A stretch of DNA of 57,742 bases from Pseudomonadota bacterium (GTDB lineage: Bacteria > Pseudomonadota > Gammaproteobacteria > Burkholderiales > Rhodocyclaceae): assembly GCA_018262195.1 (NCBI GenBank), contig JAGTRS010000024.1, positions 1 through 57,742 of the forward strand. Reading direction: 5' to 3'. The number at the start of each line of letters is the position of its first letter. Positions within the stretch are counted from its first letter, which is position 1. The position numbers and the translations under genes are program-made. Below the pieces are notes generated by a model. It had not been told where the DNA came from. It searched no databases and saw only the letters and a list, made by a program, of their open reading frames with translations. Shown here piece by piece: positions 45,061 to 52,872 of the stretch.

Positions 45061-45945
45061 ATGCAACGTAAAGGCATCATTCTCGCCGGTGGTTCTGGCT
45101 CCCGGCTGCATCCCGCCACGCTGGCGGTTTCCAAGCAATTGCTGCCGGTCTACGACAAGCCGATGATCTATTACCCGCTGTCGACGCTGATGCTGGCGGG
45201 GATCCGTGACATTCTGGTGATTTCGACGCCGCAGGACACGCCGCGTTTTCAGCAGTTGCTGGGGGATGGCAGCTTGTGGGGCATCAACCTGCAGTACGCC
45301 GTTCAGCCCAGCCCGGACGGCCTGGCGCAGGCTTTCATCATCGGCAAGGATTTTGTCGGCAATGGTCCCAGTGCCCTGGTGTTGGGCGATAACGTTTTTT
45401 ACGGGCATGACTTTGCCAGCGGTTTGCGCAAGACCAGTCTGCAAACGGAGGGGGCAACGGTGTTTGCCTATCCGGTGAATGATCCCGAGCGCTATGGGGT
45501 GGTGGAGTTCGACAAGGATGGCCACGCCATCAGCCTGGAGGAAAAGCCGAGCATCCCCAAGAGCCGCTATGCGGTGACCGGGCTCTATTTTTACGATAAC
45601 CGGGTGATCGACATTGCCGGGAACCTGAAGCCCAGCGCGCGCGGCGAGCTGGAGATCACGGATGTGAACCGGCAGTACCTTGAATGGAATGCGCTCGATG
45701 TTCAGGTGATGGGGCGCGGCCATGCCTGGCTGGATACGGGTACCCACGAAAGCCTGCTGGAGGCGAGCATGTTCATCCAGACCATTGAAAAACGGCAGGG
45801 TCTGAAGGTGGCTTCGCCTGAGGAAATCGCCTGGCGCGCCGGCTGGATCGATGCTGAGCAGTTGCAGCGGCTGGCTGCGCCTCTCGCCAGGAATGGCTAT
45901 GGGCAGTATCTGCTTGGCCTTCTGGAGGAGCGGGTTTTCTCATGA
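45061..45945 (+). CDS. rmlA: Glucose-1-phosphate thymidylyltransferase RmlA
   Basis: A 294-residue nucleotidyltransferase making dTDP-glucose from glucose-1-phosphate and dTTP. The N-terminal motif is [36 protein letters not shown] and [13 protein letters not shown] are family-standard. A GGAG just upstream fits the ATG at 45061; the open frame extends four codons further back without support. It overlaps rmlC by four bases. Confidence 0.96.
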   Translation: MQRKGIILAGGSGSRLHPATLAVSKQLLPVYDKPMIYYPLSTLMLAGIRDILVISTPQDTPRFQQLLGDGSLWGINLQYAVQPSPDGLAQAFIIGKDFVGNGPSALVLGDNVFYGHDFASGLRKTSLQTEGATVFAYPVNDPERYGVVEFDKDGHAISLEEKPSIPKSRYAVTGLYFYDNRVIDIAGNLKPSARGELEITDVNRQYLEWNALDVQVMGRGHAWLDTGTHESLLEASMFIQTIEKRQGLKVASPEEIAWRAGWIDAEQLQRLAAPLARNGYGQYLLGLLEERVFS

Positions 45946-46484
45946 AGGTGATCAAGACTGAAATCCCGGATCTGCTGATCATCGAACCACAGGTGTTTGG
46001 CGATGCGCGCGGCTTTTTCATGGAGAGCTATAACCACCAGCGCTTTCAGGCGGCTACCGGGCTTGATGTGGATTTTGTGCAGGACAACCATTCCCGGTCG
46101 GCGCGCGGGGTGTTGCGCGGCTTGCATTATCAGACCCGGCAATCCCAAGGGAAGCTGGTTTGGGTCGTGCAAGGCTCGGTGTTTGACGTGACGGTCGATC
46201 TGCGCAAGTCGTCATCAACTTTCGGGCAGTGGGTGGGGGTTGAACTGAGTGAGGAGAATCATCGCCAGCTCTGGATTCCGCCCGGCTTTGCGCATGGTTT
46301 TCTGGTGACCTCTGACAGTGCGGATTTTCTGTACAAGACCACCGATTACTACGCCCCGGAATTTGAGCGCTGCCTGGCCTGGAATGATCCGAACGTGGGT
46401 GTTGATTGGCCGCTAGCTGGCGAGCCGCTGCTTTCGGCCAAAGACCGGTTGGGCAAGGCGCTGGCTGAGTGCGAGACTTTTTGA
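45942..46484 (+). CDS. rmlC: dTDP-4-dehydrorhamnose 3,5-epimerase RmlC
   Basis: A 180-residue cupin epimerase giving dTDP-4-keto-L-rhamnose. Recognised stretches are [35 protein letters not shown] (catalytic His) and [12 protein letters not shown]. Its ATG overlaps the rmlA stop. The reductase gene rmlD, usually part of the set, does not follow; instead an AttH-like gene starts 10 bases later. Confidence 0.96.
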   Translation: MKVIKTEIPDLLIIEPQVFGDARGFFMESYNHQRFQAATGLDVDFVQDNHSRSARGVLRGLHYQTRQSQGKLVWVVQGSVFDVTVDLRKSSSTFGQWVGVELSEENHRQLWIPPGFAHGFLVTSDSADFLYKTTDYYAPEFERCLAWNDPNVGVDWPLAGEPLLSAKDRLGKALAECETF

Positions 46485-46494
46485 TGGTGGTTCG

Positions 46495-47709
46495 ATGACA
46501 AACGGTAGCACCCGCCGGGTAAAGTATTTTCGCAAGCCGAAGCCTGGTTCTTCGCGCTGGTTCCGGCGTTATCGCAAGTATGTGATCGCCGGCTGGGTGC
46601 TGGTTCTGCTGGTGGGCTTCTGGGCCTTGTTGCCCTCCACCAGCAAGATGGTTGCACCCGGTGAGCCGTCGGTAGTGGCTGCGGTGGTGCCGGCGCCCAA
46701 GGTGCAGCCGGATGCCAAACCCGTTGAGCCGGTGCCCGCCGCCGGGCCGGTTGCGGCTGCTCCGGCCGCGCTCGTCGCCAAGGCATCGGCCGATGATGCG
46801 CCGCATGGCAGCGTGGCCGAGGCGTGGTCTTCCATGGGGCATCTGCAAACGGAGTCGGGCGAGCGTTATTCGTTTTCGGTGACCACGCTGCTGCGCCGGG
46901 ATGCGGCAGGGCAGACGGTTTTTCAGGGGGCGTTGCTGGATCATCAGTCGGGCAAGCATTACACCGAGCAGGCCAGGGTTGAGGGCAAGGTGGCGGATGG
47001 CCGCAAGGATGGCTTCGGTTTTTCTTCCGGGGGCTGGCAGGTCAGCGGTGCCGGGCCAAAACAGGCAGTGAAGGTGGCGGGCAAGGATTTCTCGCTGGAT
47101 CTGATGATGAGCGACAAGCGTGAGCCGGTGCTGCTGCGGGCGCCCGGGGCAACGTCGGATGTTCTGGCCGTGAAGGGAGCGGGCAAGACTTCGGTGATGT
47201 TGCGGCCACGTATGCTGGCTGAGGGCACGGTGAACGTTGCCGGCACGGCCAAGCAAGTGCGTGGCGAGGTGTGGTTCGAGCACCAGTGGGGTGATTTTGA
47301 CCCGGCTGGCTTGCGCTGGCACCGGTTTGCCTTGCAGCTGGAGAATGGCGCCGAACTGCTGCTTTACGAGTTGTTCGACGCCAAGGGGGCGGCCTTGTTG
47401 CGGGTTGGTTCCCATGTTCAGGAGAGTGTGGCCACTGCACTGGGGGCGGCTGATTTTATGGCTTCGGCCAGCGGCAACTGGAAGAGCCCTTCTTCCGGAG
47501 TGGTGTATCCGATGGACTGGAGCATTGCCGTGCCATCCAGGGGCGTGGCGGTGAAGCTGGTGCCGGTGATCCGCCATAGCCAGTTCAACGCACGGGCGAC
47601 GACGGACAATGTTTTCTGGAAGGGCGCGGTAACGCTGTCCGGTTCGCCTGCCGGGGCCGGGTTCATGGAGCTGGGCGGCTACCGGCCTGAGGAAAAGAAG
47701 AAAAAGTAG
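46495..47709 (+). CDS. Membrane-anchored AttH/CrtC-like (lipocalin-like) protein of unknown role
   Basis: A 404-residue protein. A basic N-terminus is followed by one membrane segment (about 30-48, VIAGWVLVLLVGFWALL) and an Ala/Pro/Val-rich linker (about 55-105). The rest resembles the AttH/CrtC lipocalin-like fold: SFSVTTLLRRDAAGQTVFQG, RGEVWFEHQWGDFDPAGLRW, FALQLENGAELLLYELF, and a C-terminal VFWKGAVTLSG and GFMELGGYRP. AttH-type domains occur in hydrolases and carotenoid hydratases, but no catalytic role is clear. It follows rmlC by 10 bases and ends the EPS block. A long antisense frame covering it is a composition shadow. Similarity was judged by eye. Confidence 0.65.
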   Translation: MTNGSTRRVKYFRKPKPGSSRWFRRYRKYVIAGWVLVLLVGFWALLPSTSKMVAPGEPSVVAAVVPAPKVQPDAKPVEPVPAAGPVAAAPAALVAKASADDAPHGSVAEAWSSMGHLQTESGERYSFSVTTLLRRDAAGQTVFQGALLDHQSGKHYTEQARVEGKVADGRKDGFGFSSGGWQVSGAGPKQAVKVAGKDFSLDLMMSDKREPVLLRAPGATSDVLAVKGAGKTSVMLRPRMLAEGTVNVAGTAKQVRGEVWFEHQWGDFDPAGLRWHRFALQLENGAELLLYELFDAKGAALLRVGSHVQESVATALGAADFMASASGNWKSPSSGVVYPMDWSIAVPSRGVAVKLVPVIRHSQFNARATTDNVFWKGAVTLSGSPAGAGFMELGGYRPEEKKKK

Positions 47710-47977
47710 TCCGGGCTGGATGAGTGGGGCGATTGCCCGAGTGTGCCGGAGATGCGGCCAAGCGCCGGTTGCTGATGTAGAATCTCCCCGATGTTCAGGT
47801 TTGCAGTGGCTGGGGAGTTCTTGATCGGATTCCCTTTCTCCGTTTGGCGGGGATAGGCCGCGAGGGAATGGCTTTTTCAGGGTATTCCCGGGTGACTCGC
47901 CGCTTCATTCCCGGACAAAATGCGCCAGTATTAGCTGGGCTAGCTGACAGATTTTGAAAGACCCTGAGGATTTACCA
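47710..47977. other. Gap at the island/hisE junction
   Basis: There are 268 bases without a supportable gene. A TAGAAT at about 47778 is a possible -10 without a good -35. Just before hisE, GAGGA (47965-47969) is its ribosome site. The codons before the hisE ATG read ILKDPEDLP, resembling the VLKDTKEIY near the end of hisI. No tRNA, terminator or repeat of the other island edge longer than 8 bases was seen. Confidence 0.4.
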
Positions 47978-48304
47978 ATGAGCACCCATGACATCCTGCA
48001 CCGCCTCTCCGAGACGCTGGCTTCCCGTCGCAATGCCGACCCGGAAAAGTCTTACACGGCCAAGCTTTTTTCCGAAGGGCCGGATTCGATCCTGAAGAAG
48101 ATCGGCGAGGAATGCGCCGAGCTGATCATGGCCGGCAAGGAAGGCAAGCGCTTGAAGGTGGTTTGGGAATCAACCGATGTGATCTACCACGTGCTGGTTC
48201 TGCTCGCCTTCTACGGCTTGAGCATCGAGGACGTTTCCCAGGAAATGCGCCGTCGTGAAGGCATTTCCGGCATCGACGAAAAGGCGGCACGGGGCAGCAA
48301 GTGA
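47978..48304 (+). CDS. hisE: Phosphoribosyl-ATP pyrophosphatase HisE
   Basis: A 108-residue MazG-like all-alpha enzyme for the second step of histidine synthesis. The metal-binding EECAELIMAGKEG and ESTDVIYHVLVLLAFYGLS are typical. GAGGA eight bases upstream fixes the ATG at 47978; the frame is open to a TTG at 47954. It is separated from hisI by the EPS island, but still leads its usual partners HIT and tatABC. It overlaps the HIT gene by four bases (GTGA). Confidence 0.95.
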   Translation: MSTHDILHRLSETLASRRNADPEKSYTAKLFSEGPDSILKKIGEECAELIMAGKEGKRLKVVWESTDVIYHVLVLLAFYGLSIEDVSQEMRRREGISGIDEKAARGSK

Positions 48305-48651
48305 GCGATTGCATTTTCTGCAAGATCGTCGAGGGCAAGATTCCGGCGGCGAAGGTCTATGAAGACGAGGAAATCCTCGCCTTCAATGACATCAATCCGG
48401 CGCGCCCGGTGCATGTGCTGGTGATTCCCAAGAAGCACATTACCTCGCTGGCCACCGCCGGCGCGGACGACACGCTGGTGCTTGGCAGAATTCTGGCCAA
48501 GGCCAATGAAATTGCGGTAGCGCAAGGAAGCCCGGAGGGGTTTCGGGTGATCATCAATACAGGACGTGTGGGGCAGCAAGAGGTGCCGCACCTGCACGCG
48601 CATATCGTGGGCGGACCGGACCCGGTCGGCCCCATGCTCAAACGCATCTAG
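48301..48651 (+). CDS. HIT-family nucleotide hydrolase (HinT-like)
   Basis: A 116-residue protein with [36 protein letters not shown] and the active-site HIT motif HLHAHIVGG. HinT-type enzymes cleave adenosine phosphoramidates. The zinc ligands usual in some HINT proteins (CxxC) are seen near the start. It starts with a GTG overlapping hisE and is followed by tatA after 10 bases, the usual betaproteobacterial order. Confidence 0.94.
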   Translation: MSDCIFCKIVEGKIPAAKVYEDEEILAFNDINPARPVHVLVIPKKHITSLATAGADDTLVLGRILAKANEIAVAQGSPEGFRVIINTGRVGQQEVPHLHAHIVGGPDPVGPMLKRI

Positions 48652-48661
48652 GAGACAAACC

Positions 48662-48892
48662 ATGGGCAGTTTTTCCATTTGGCACTGGCTGATCGTTCTG
48701 GTCATCGTCATGCTTATTTTCGGCACCAAGAAGTTGCGCAACGTCGGCCAGGATCTTGGCGGCGCGGTCAAGGGTTTCAAGGATGGCATGAAGGACGCCA
48801 ATGCCGACAAGGCAGCCGAAGAGGCTCAGCCGACCCAGCAGGTCAGCGGCCAGACCATCGACGTTGAAGTCAAGGAAAAGACCAAGTCGTAA
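48662..48892 (+). CDS. tatA: Twin-arginine translocase subunit TatA
   Basis: A 76-residue protein: one N-terminal membrane helix ([15 protein letters not shown]), the [21 protein letters not shown] hinge and amphipathic helix, and an acidic tail. TatA oligomers form the passage for folded twin-arginine substrates. It is the first of tatABC. A hairpin separates it from tatB, which may let tatA be made in excess. Confidence 0.95.
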   Translation: MGSFSIWHWLIVLVIVMLIFGTKKLRNVGQDLGGAVKGFKDGMKDANADKAAEEAQPTQQVSGQTIDVEVKEKTKS

Positions 48893-48897
48893 ATTCG

Positions 48898-48920
48898 GGA
48901 ACGGGGTTCTGCCCCTTTCC
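48898..48920 (+). terminator. Hairpin between tatA and tatB
   Basis: GGAACGGGG-TTCTG-CCCCTTTCC makes a nine-pair stem with one mismatch. There is no T-run after it, so it is a partial terminator, pause or mRNA-stability element rather than a full stop. Confidence 0.35.
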
Positions 48921-48938
48921 TGATCCGGCTTTTAAAAC

Positions 48939-49301
48939 ATGTTCGATATTGGCTTTTCCGAATTGATGGTGATCGGCGTTGTTGCGCTGATCGTCATCGG
49001 CCCCGAGCGGCTGCCCAAGGTGGCGCGCACGCTTGGGCATTTGCTCGGCCGCGCCCAACGTTATGTCAGCGACGTGAAGTCCGACATCAACCGCGAAATG
49101 CAGCTTGATGAACTCAAGAAGCTGCAGACACAGGTGACCGATTCGGCGCGCGCCATGGAGGAATCGGTGCGCAAGGAATACGATTCGGCGCGCAGCGCCA
49201 TCGAGGCGCCGGCCAAAGAGGCCGTGGCCGAACTCAATGAAACCGCGAAGCTGGCTGAAGGCTTGCCGACCATCGACACCACCGGCAAGCCACTGGCATG
49301 A
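48939..49301 (+). CDS. tatB: Twin-arginine translocase subunit TatB
   Basis: A 120-residue protein. It opens [21 protein letters not shown], then [19 protein letters not shown], which are the membrane helix and amphipathic helix of TatB. A charged coiled-coil-like tail follows. It forms the substrate receptor with TatC, whose start overlaps it by four bases. Confidence 0.95.
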   Translation: MFDIGFSELMVIGVVALIVIGPERLPKVARTLGHLLGRAQRYVSDVKSDINREMQLDELKKLQTQVTDSARAMEESVRKEYDSARSAIEAPAKEAVAELNETAKLAEGLPTIDTTGKPLA

Positions 49302-50125
49302 GCGAAGCACCCGAAGACTCGTTTATCTCGCATCTGGTCGAATTGCGCGACCGCCTGATGCGCAGCCTGATCGCCATTGCGGTCGTTCTCGGCATCCTGT
49401 GTCTTTATCCCGGGCCGGGCGAAATCTACGACATTCTGGCCGCGCCACTGACCAGGGCGTTGCCGGAAGGCACCAAGATGGTTGCGATTGGCGTCATCAC
49501 GCCGTTCATGGTGCCGCTGAAGGTGACGGCGATGGTCGCCTTCATCATGGCACTGCCGTTCATTCTTTACCAGGCTTGGTCTTTCATTGCGCCGGGACTT
49601 TATGCCCATGAAAAACGCCTGGGCATCCCGCTGATCATTTCCAGCACGCTGTTGTTTGTAGCCGGCATGTCGTTCTGCTACTTCTTCGTGTTCGGGCAGG
49701 TGTTCGGCTTCATTAACAGCTTTGCCCCGAAGAGCATTACGCCGGCGCCGGATATCGAGGCCTACCTGTCCTTTGTGATGACCATGTTCCTGGCTTTCGG
49801 CATTGCCTTCGAGGTGCCGGTGGCCCTGGTGGTGCTGGTCAAGCTGGGTGTGGTGACGGTCGAGAAGCTGAAGGAGTGGCGTTCCTATTTCATCGTCGGT
49901 GCCTTTGTCGTGGCCGCCGTGGTCACGCCACCGGATGTGGTTTCGCAGCTCGCGCTGGCTATCCCGATGTGTCTGCTTTACGAGCTGGGTATTCTTGCCG
50001 CCCGCTTCGTCTCTGTCCGTGCCCCGGCCGAAGCGCCGGTTGAGGCTCCGGCAGAAAACAGCACAGACATGGATGCCGAAATGGCCAAGGCGGAAGAAGA
50101 CTTCCGCAAGCTGTCAGAGCACTGA
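49298..50125 (+). CDS. tatC: Twin-arginine translocase subunit TatC
   Basis: A 275-residue membrane protein with six hydrophobic segments and typical [34 protein letters not shown] and PGLYAHEKR stretches. The latter includes the conserved Glu. It recognises the twin-arginine signal. A Pro/Ala/Glu-rich C-terminal tail ends the protein. It is the last gene of the hisE-HIT-tatABC block and converges on the amidotransferase gene. Confidence 0.96.
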   Translation: MSEAPEDSFISHLVELRDRLMRSLIAIAVVLGILCLYPGPGEIYDILAAPLTRALPEGTKMVAIGVITPFMVPLKVTAMVAFIMALPFILYQAWSFIAPGLYAHEKRLGIPLIISSTLLFVAGMSFCYFFVFGQVFGFINSFAPKSITPAPDIEAYLSFVMTMFLAFGIAFEVPVALVVLVKLGVVTVEKLKEWRSYFIVGAFVVAAVVTPPDVVSQLALAIPMCLLYELGILAARFVSVRAPAEAPVEAPAENSTDMDAEMAKAEEDFRKLSEH

Positions 50126-50133
50126 TCAGCGAA

Positions 50134-50940
50134 TCAGGCCGGTTTCTTGACCGGCCCCGGACGCGTCGGCAAGGTCTTGACCGGCGCGCCTTCCTCGAAC
50201 CACCACAGCGTGCCCGGCGGCATGTCGGTCCACGCTTCGTTGTCGGTCAGCGGCAACGTGGCGATGACGGCGACACGATCGTTTGGCGAGGTGATGTCGC
50301 TGAAATCAACGGTGACGTCCTGATCCTTAAGATGCGCCTGGGCGAACGGCGCCTGGCGAACGATGTGGCTCAGTTTGGTCGAAGCGTGGGCGAACAGACA
50401 GTCGCCATTCGAGAGCAGGAAATTGAATTCGCCGTGCTCGGCGATTTGCAGCGTCAGTTCATGGATGGCAGCGAATAGTTCGCTCCGGCTCGCCACATGG
50501 CTGCCGAAACGTTTGCGCAGTTCCTGCAGCAGCCAGCAGAAGGCACGTTCGCTGTCGGTCAGGCCGACGGGAACGAAACTGCCGTCCAGTTGCGGCATGA
50601 AGTCGAGCAGGTTGCCGTTATGGGCGAAGATCCAGTAGCGGCCCCAGAGTTCGCGCATGAAGGGGTGGGTGTTTTCCAGCCCGACCGAACCTTGTGTTGC
50701 CTTGCGGATATGCGCAATGACGTTCTTCGAGCGGATCGGGTATTGGCGGACCAGTTCAGCCACTGGCGAAGTGCTGGAGGGCTGCGGATCCAGGAAGAGG
50801 CGGGTGCCCTTGCCTTCGAAGAAGGCGATGCCCCAGCCATCGGAGTGCACGTCGGTGCCGCCACCACGAGCCTGAAACCCGCTGAATGAAAAGCAGATGT
50901 CCGTCGGGACATTGCAATTCATTCCCAGCAACTGGCACAT
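50134..50940 (-). CDS. Class II glutamine amidotransferase-like protein (YafJ-type)
   Basis: A 268-residue protein starting MCQLLGMN, so Cys2 would be the N-terminal nucleophile after Met removal. HSDGWGIAFFEGKG and AHIRKATQGSVGLENTHPF are the amidotransferase landmarks, with FAHNGNL. YafJ-type proteins are stand-alone Ntn-hydrolase domains of unclear substrate. It lies between the convergent tatC and, on the same strand, the protease gene 3 bases upstream, so the two are probably co-transcribed. Confidence 0.88.
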   Translation of the reverse strand: MCQLLGMNCNVPTDICFSFSGFQARGGGTDVHSDGWGIAFFEGKGTRLFLDPQPSSTSPVAELVRQYPIRSKNVIAHIRKATQGSVGLENTHPFMRELWGRYWIFAHNGNLLDFMPQLDGSFVPVGLTDSERAFCWLLQELRKRFGSHVASRSELFAAIHELTLQIAEHGEFNFLLSNGDCLFAHASTKLSHIVRQAPFAQAHLKDQDVTVDFSDITSPNDRVAVIATLPLTDNEAWTDMPPGTLWWFEEGAPVKTLPTRPGPVKKPA

Positions 50941-50943
50941 CGC

Positions 50944-52095
50944 TTACTCCTGCTCGGCCCGCATGGCCGGTCGCTTACCGATCCTGACCTGGACCTCGAC
51001 GATGTTCTTGTCGCGGCGCAGGCGGAAGGCGCTGCGTTCTTCCGGCGTCAAAGCGGCGATCAGGTCGAGCATGACTTGCGGATCCTTGACCGGCTTGCCA
51101 TTGACCGAGAGCAGCACATCACCGGGACGGATACCGGCCACGTCGGCCGGGCTGCCGCGCACGACGCCGGCAATCAGCGAGCCATCGGTATCCGGCAGGC
51201 CAAAGGACTCGGCCAGCTCCGGGGTGATTTCCTGGGCTTCGACGCCGATCCAGCCGCGGGTCACGGTGCCGGTGCGGATGATCTGTTCCATGATGCTGCG
51301 GGCGCTGGAGACTGGAATGGCGAAGCCGATACCGAGCGAGCCGCCGGTGCGCGAGTAGATGGCGGAGTTGATGCCGATCAGGTTGCCGTGGATGTCGACC
51401 AGCGCGCCGCCGGAGTTGCCCGGGTTGATCGCGGCATCGGTCTGGATGAAATTCTCGAAAGTATTGATGCCGAGGTGCGAGCGGCCGAGGGCGGAGACGA
51501 TGCCCATGGTCACTGTCTGGCCAACGCCGAAGGGATTGCCGATGGCGAGCACGACATCGCCGATGTGCAGGCTGTCGATCTGGCCGAAGGTGATTGCCGG
51601 CAATTTGTCGGCCTTGATCTGCAGGATGGCGAGGTCGGATTCCGGGTCGCTGCCGACGATCCTGGCCTTGTAGGTCTTGGTGTCGTTGAGCGAGACCTGG
51701 ATATCGTCGGCGCCTTCGATGACGTGGTAATTGGTCAGGATGTAGCCGTTGGGGCTGACGATGACGCCGGAGCCGAGGCCGGAATTGCGCTGTGGCTGGC
51801 CTTCCGGGCGTTCGCCAAAGAAGTGGCGGAAGATCGGATCGTCGAACAGCGGATGGCGCTGTTGCTTGATCGCCTGCGTGGTGTAGATGTGTACGACCGA
51901 AGGCAGTGCCGCGCGGGCTGCGTCGCGATAGGAGCCCGGGGTGCTCTTGATGTCGTCGCCGCTGGATGGTGCTTCCTGCAGCGCAATGATGCCTTGGCGT
52001 TGTGGCAGCCATTCCGGTTTCAGCGTCGAGACGACGAACAGAATGGCGAGCGCAACGGTGACCGTTTGTGCAAAAATCTGCCACAACCTCTGCAT
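50944..52095 (-). CDS. Membrane-anchored trypsin-like protease, DegS/AlgW/DegQ family
   Basis: A 383-residue protein with an N-terminal membrane anchor (about 8-24), a trypsin-like domain with catalytic His124 (TNYHVI), Asp154 (ESDLAIL) and Ser228 ([10 protein letters not shown]), and one PDZ domain (about 275-370). The single PDZ and membrane anchor fit DegS/AlgW, which senses misfolded outer-membrane proteins and cuts the anti-sigma factor RseA. No rseA or rpoE is nearby. Its ATG is on the opposite strand of the Nif3-like gene, the two start codons sharing two bases. Confidence 0.9.
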   Translation of the reverse strand: MQRLWQIFAQTVTVALAILFVVSTLKPEWLPQRQGIIALQEAPSSGDDIKSTPGSYRDAARAALPSVVHIYTTQAIKQQRHPLFDDPIFRHFFGERPEGQPQRNSGLGSGVIVSPNGYILTNYHVIEGADDIQVSLNDTKTYKARIVGSDPESDLAILQIKADKLPAITFGQIDSLHIGDVVLAIGNPFGVGQTVTMGIVSALGRSHLGINTFENFIQTDAAINPGNSGGALVDIHGNLIGINSAIYSRTGGSLGIGFAIPVSSARSIMEQIIRTGTVTRGWIGVEAQEITPELAESFGLPDTDGSLIAGVVRGSPADVAGIRPGDVLLSVNGKPVKDPQVMLDLIAALTPEERSAFRLRRDKNIVEVQVRIGKRPAMRAEQE

Positions 52096-52855
52096 GGATA
52101 TTGTCTCGATGAAGCGTGAAGAATTGGTGGACTATCTGGATGGGCTGCTGGTGCCCGGAAAGTTCCGGGATTATTGCCCAAACGGACTGCAAGTGGAAGG
52201 TTGTTCCGAGATCACCCGCATCGTGGCCGGCGTCACAGCCAGTCAGGAATTGCTGGATGCGGCGGTTGAGCGGCATGCCGATGCCATTCTGGTGCACCAT
52301 GGCTATTTCTGGAAAGGCGAGGATGGCCGGGTGACCGGCATCCGGCGCAAGCGTCTGAGCAGTTTGCTGGCCAACGACATCAACCTGCTGGCCTATCACC
52401 TGCCGCTGGATGCACACCCGGAACTGGGCAATAACGCCCAATTGGCAAAGCTATTGTGCTTTGTTCCGGAAGGTCGTTTTGGCGAGCAGGATATCGCCTG
52501 GCTGGGCGCACTGGCCGAACCTTGTGATCTGCCGTCGCTGGCTTCCAGGGTGGCGGTTGTTCTCGGTCGGCAGCCGCTGGTGATTGCTGGTGACGATCGG
52601 CCGATTCGGCGTATCGGCTGGTGTTCGGGCGGGGCGCAGGGCTACTTCGAGCAGGCCATCGCGCTCGGCGTCGATGCTTACCTGTCTGGCGAGATTTCAG
52701 AGCAGACGGTGCATCTGGCCCGGGAGAGCGGTGTGGCTTATCTGGCGGCTGGCCATCATGCTACCGAGCGTTACGGGGTGCAGGCGCTGGCCGGGCATCT
52801 GGCGCAGCAGTTTGGCATTGCCTGCGAATTCGTCGATCTCGACAATCCGGTTTAG
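52094..52855 (+). CDS. Nif3-like dinuclear metal centre protein (YbgI type)
   Basis: A 253-residue protein of the Nif3/YbgI family: [32 protein letters not shown] (metal-binding His pair), [20 protein letters not shown] and [14 protein letters not shown]. Its biological role is poorly defined; the family binds two metal ions. The first ATG is 52094, but an ATG at 52109 ([11 protein letters not shown]) is closer to family N-termini, and neither has a good ribosome site. It diverges from the DegS-like gene. Confidence 0.88.
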   Translation: MDIVSMKREELVDYLDGLLVPGKFRDYCPNGLQVEGCSEITRIVAGVTASQELLDAAVERHADAILVHHGYFWKGEDGRVTGIRRKRLSSLLANDINLLAYHLPLDAHPELGNNAQLAKLLCFVPEGRFGEQDIAWLGALAEPCDLPSLASRVAVVLGRQPLVIAGDDRPIRRIGWCSGGAQGYFEQAIALGVDAYLSGEISEQTVHLARESGVAYLAAGHHATERYGVQALAGHLAQQFGIACEFVDLDNPV

Positions 52856-52872
52856 CCCTCTACCGGGTTGAT

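Larger units (their letters stand above)
25694..47977. mobile_element. Accessory EPS/PEP-CTERM island between hisI and hisE
   Basis: About 22.3 kb of surface-polysaccharide genes lies between hisI and hisE, which are usually adjacent. The block contains its own sigma-54-type promoters, a PEP-CTERM gene, a complete Wzx/Wzy-type export set and an AT-rich central part (about 32.9-39.75 kb). No integrase, transposase or tRNA edge was seen, so homologous exchange at conserved flanks is more likely than an integrating element. The limits given are simply the hisI stop and the hisE start. Confidence 0.6.

Noticed and set aside
46054..47577. 507-residue open frame antisense to rmlC and the AttH-like gene
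   Set aside because: The amino-acid composition (His, Arg, Pro-rich, low complexity) is that of a shadow frame; rmlC on the other strand is certain.
25694..47977. Integrase, transposase or tRNA attachment site at the island edges
   Set aside because: I searched both junctions and saw no such gene, no tRNA end and no direct repeat longer than 8 bases.
50137..50156. GGCCGGT-TTCTTG-ACCGGCC as a terminator between tatC and the amidotransferase gene
   Set aside because: The hairpin lies within the last codons of the minus-strand gene and has no T-run on either side.
51119..52441. 440-residue minus-strand frame over the DegS-like and Nif3-like genes
   Set aside because: Rich in His/Arg/Gln, no motif, and overlaps two well-supported genes.
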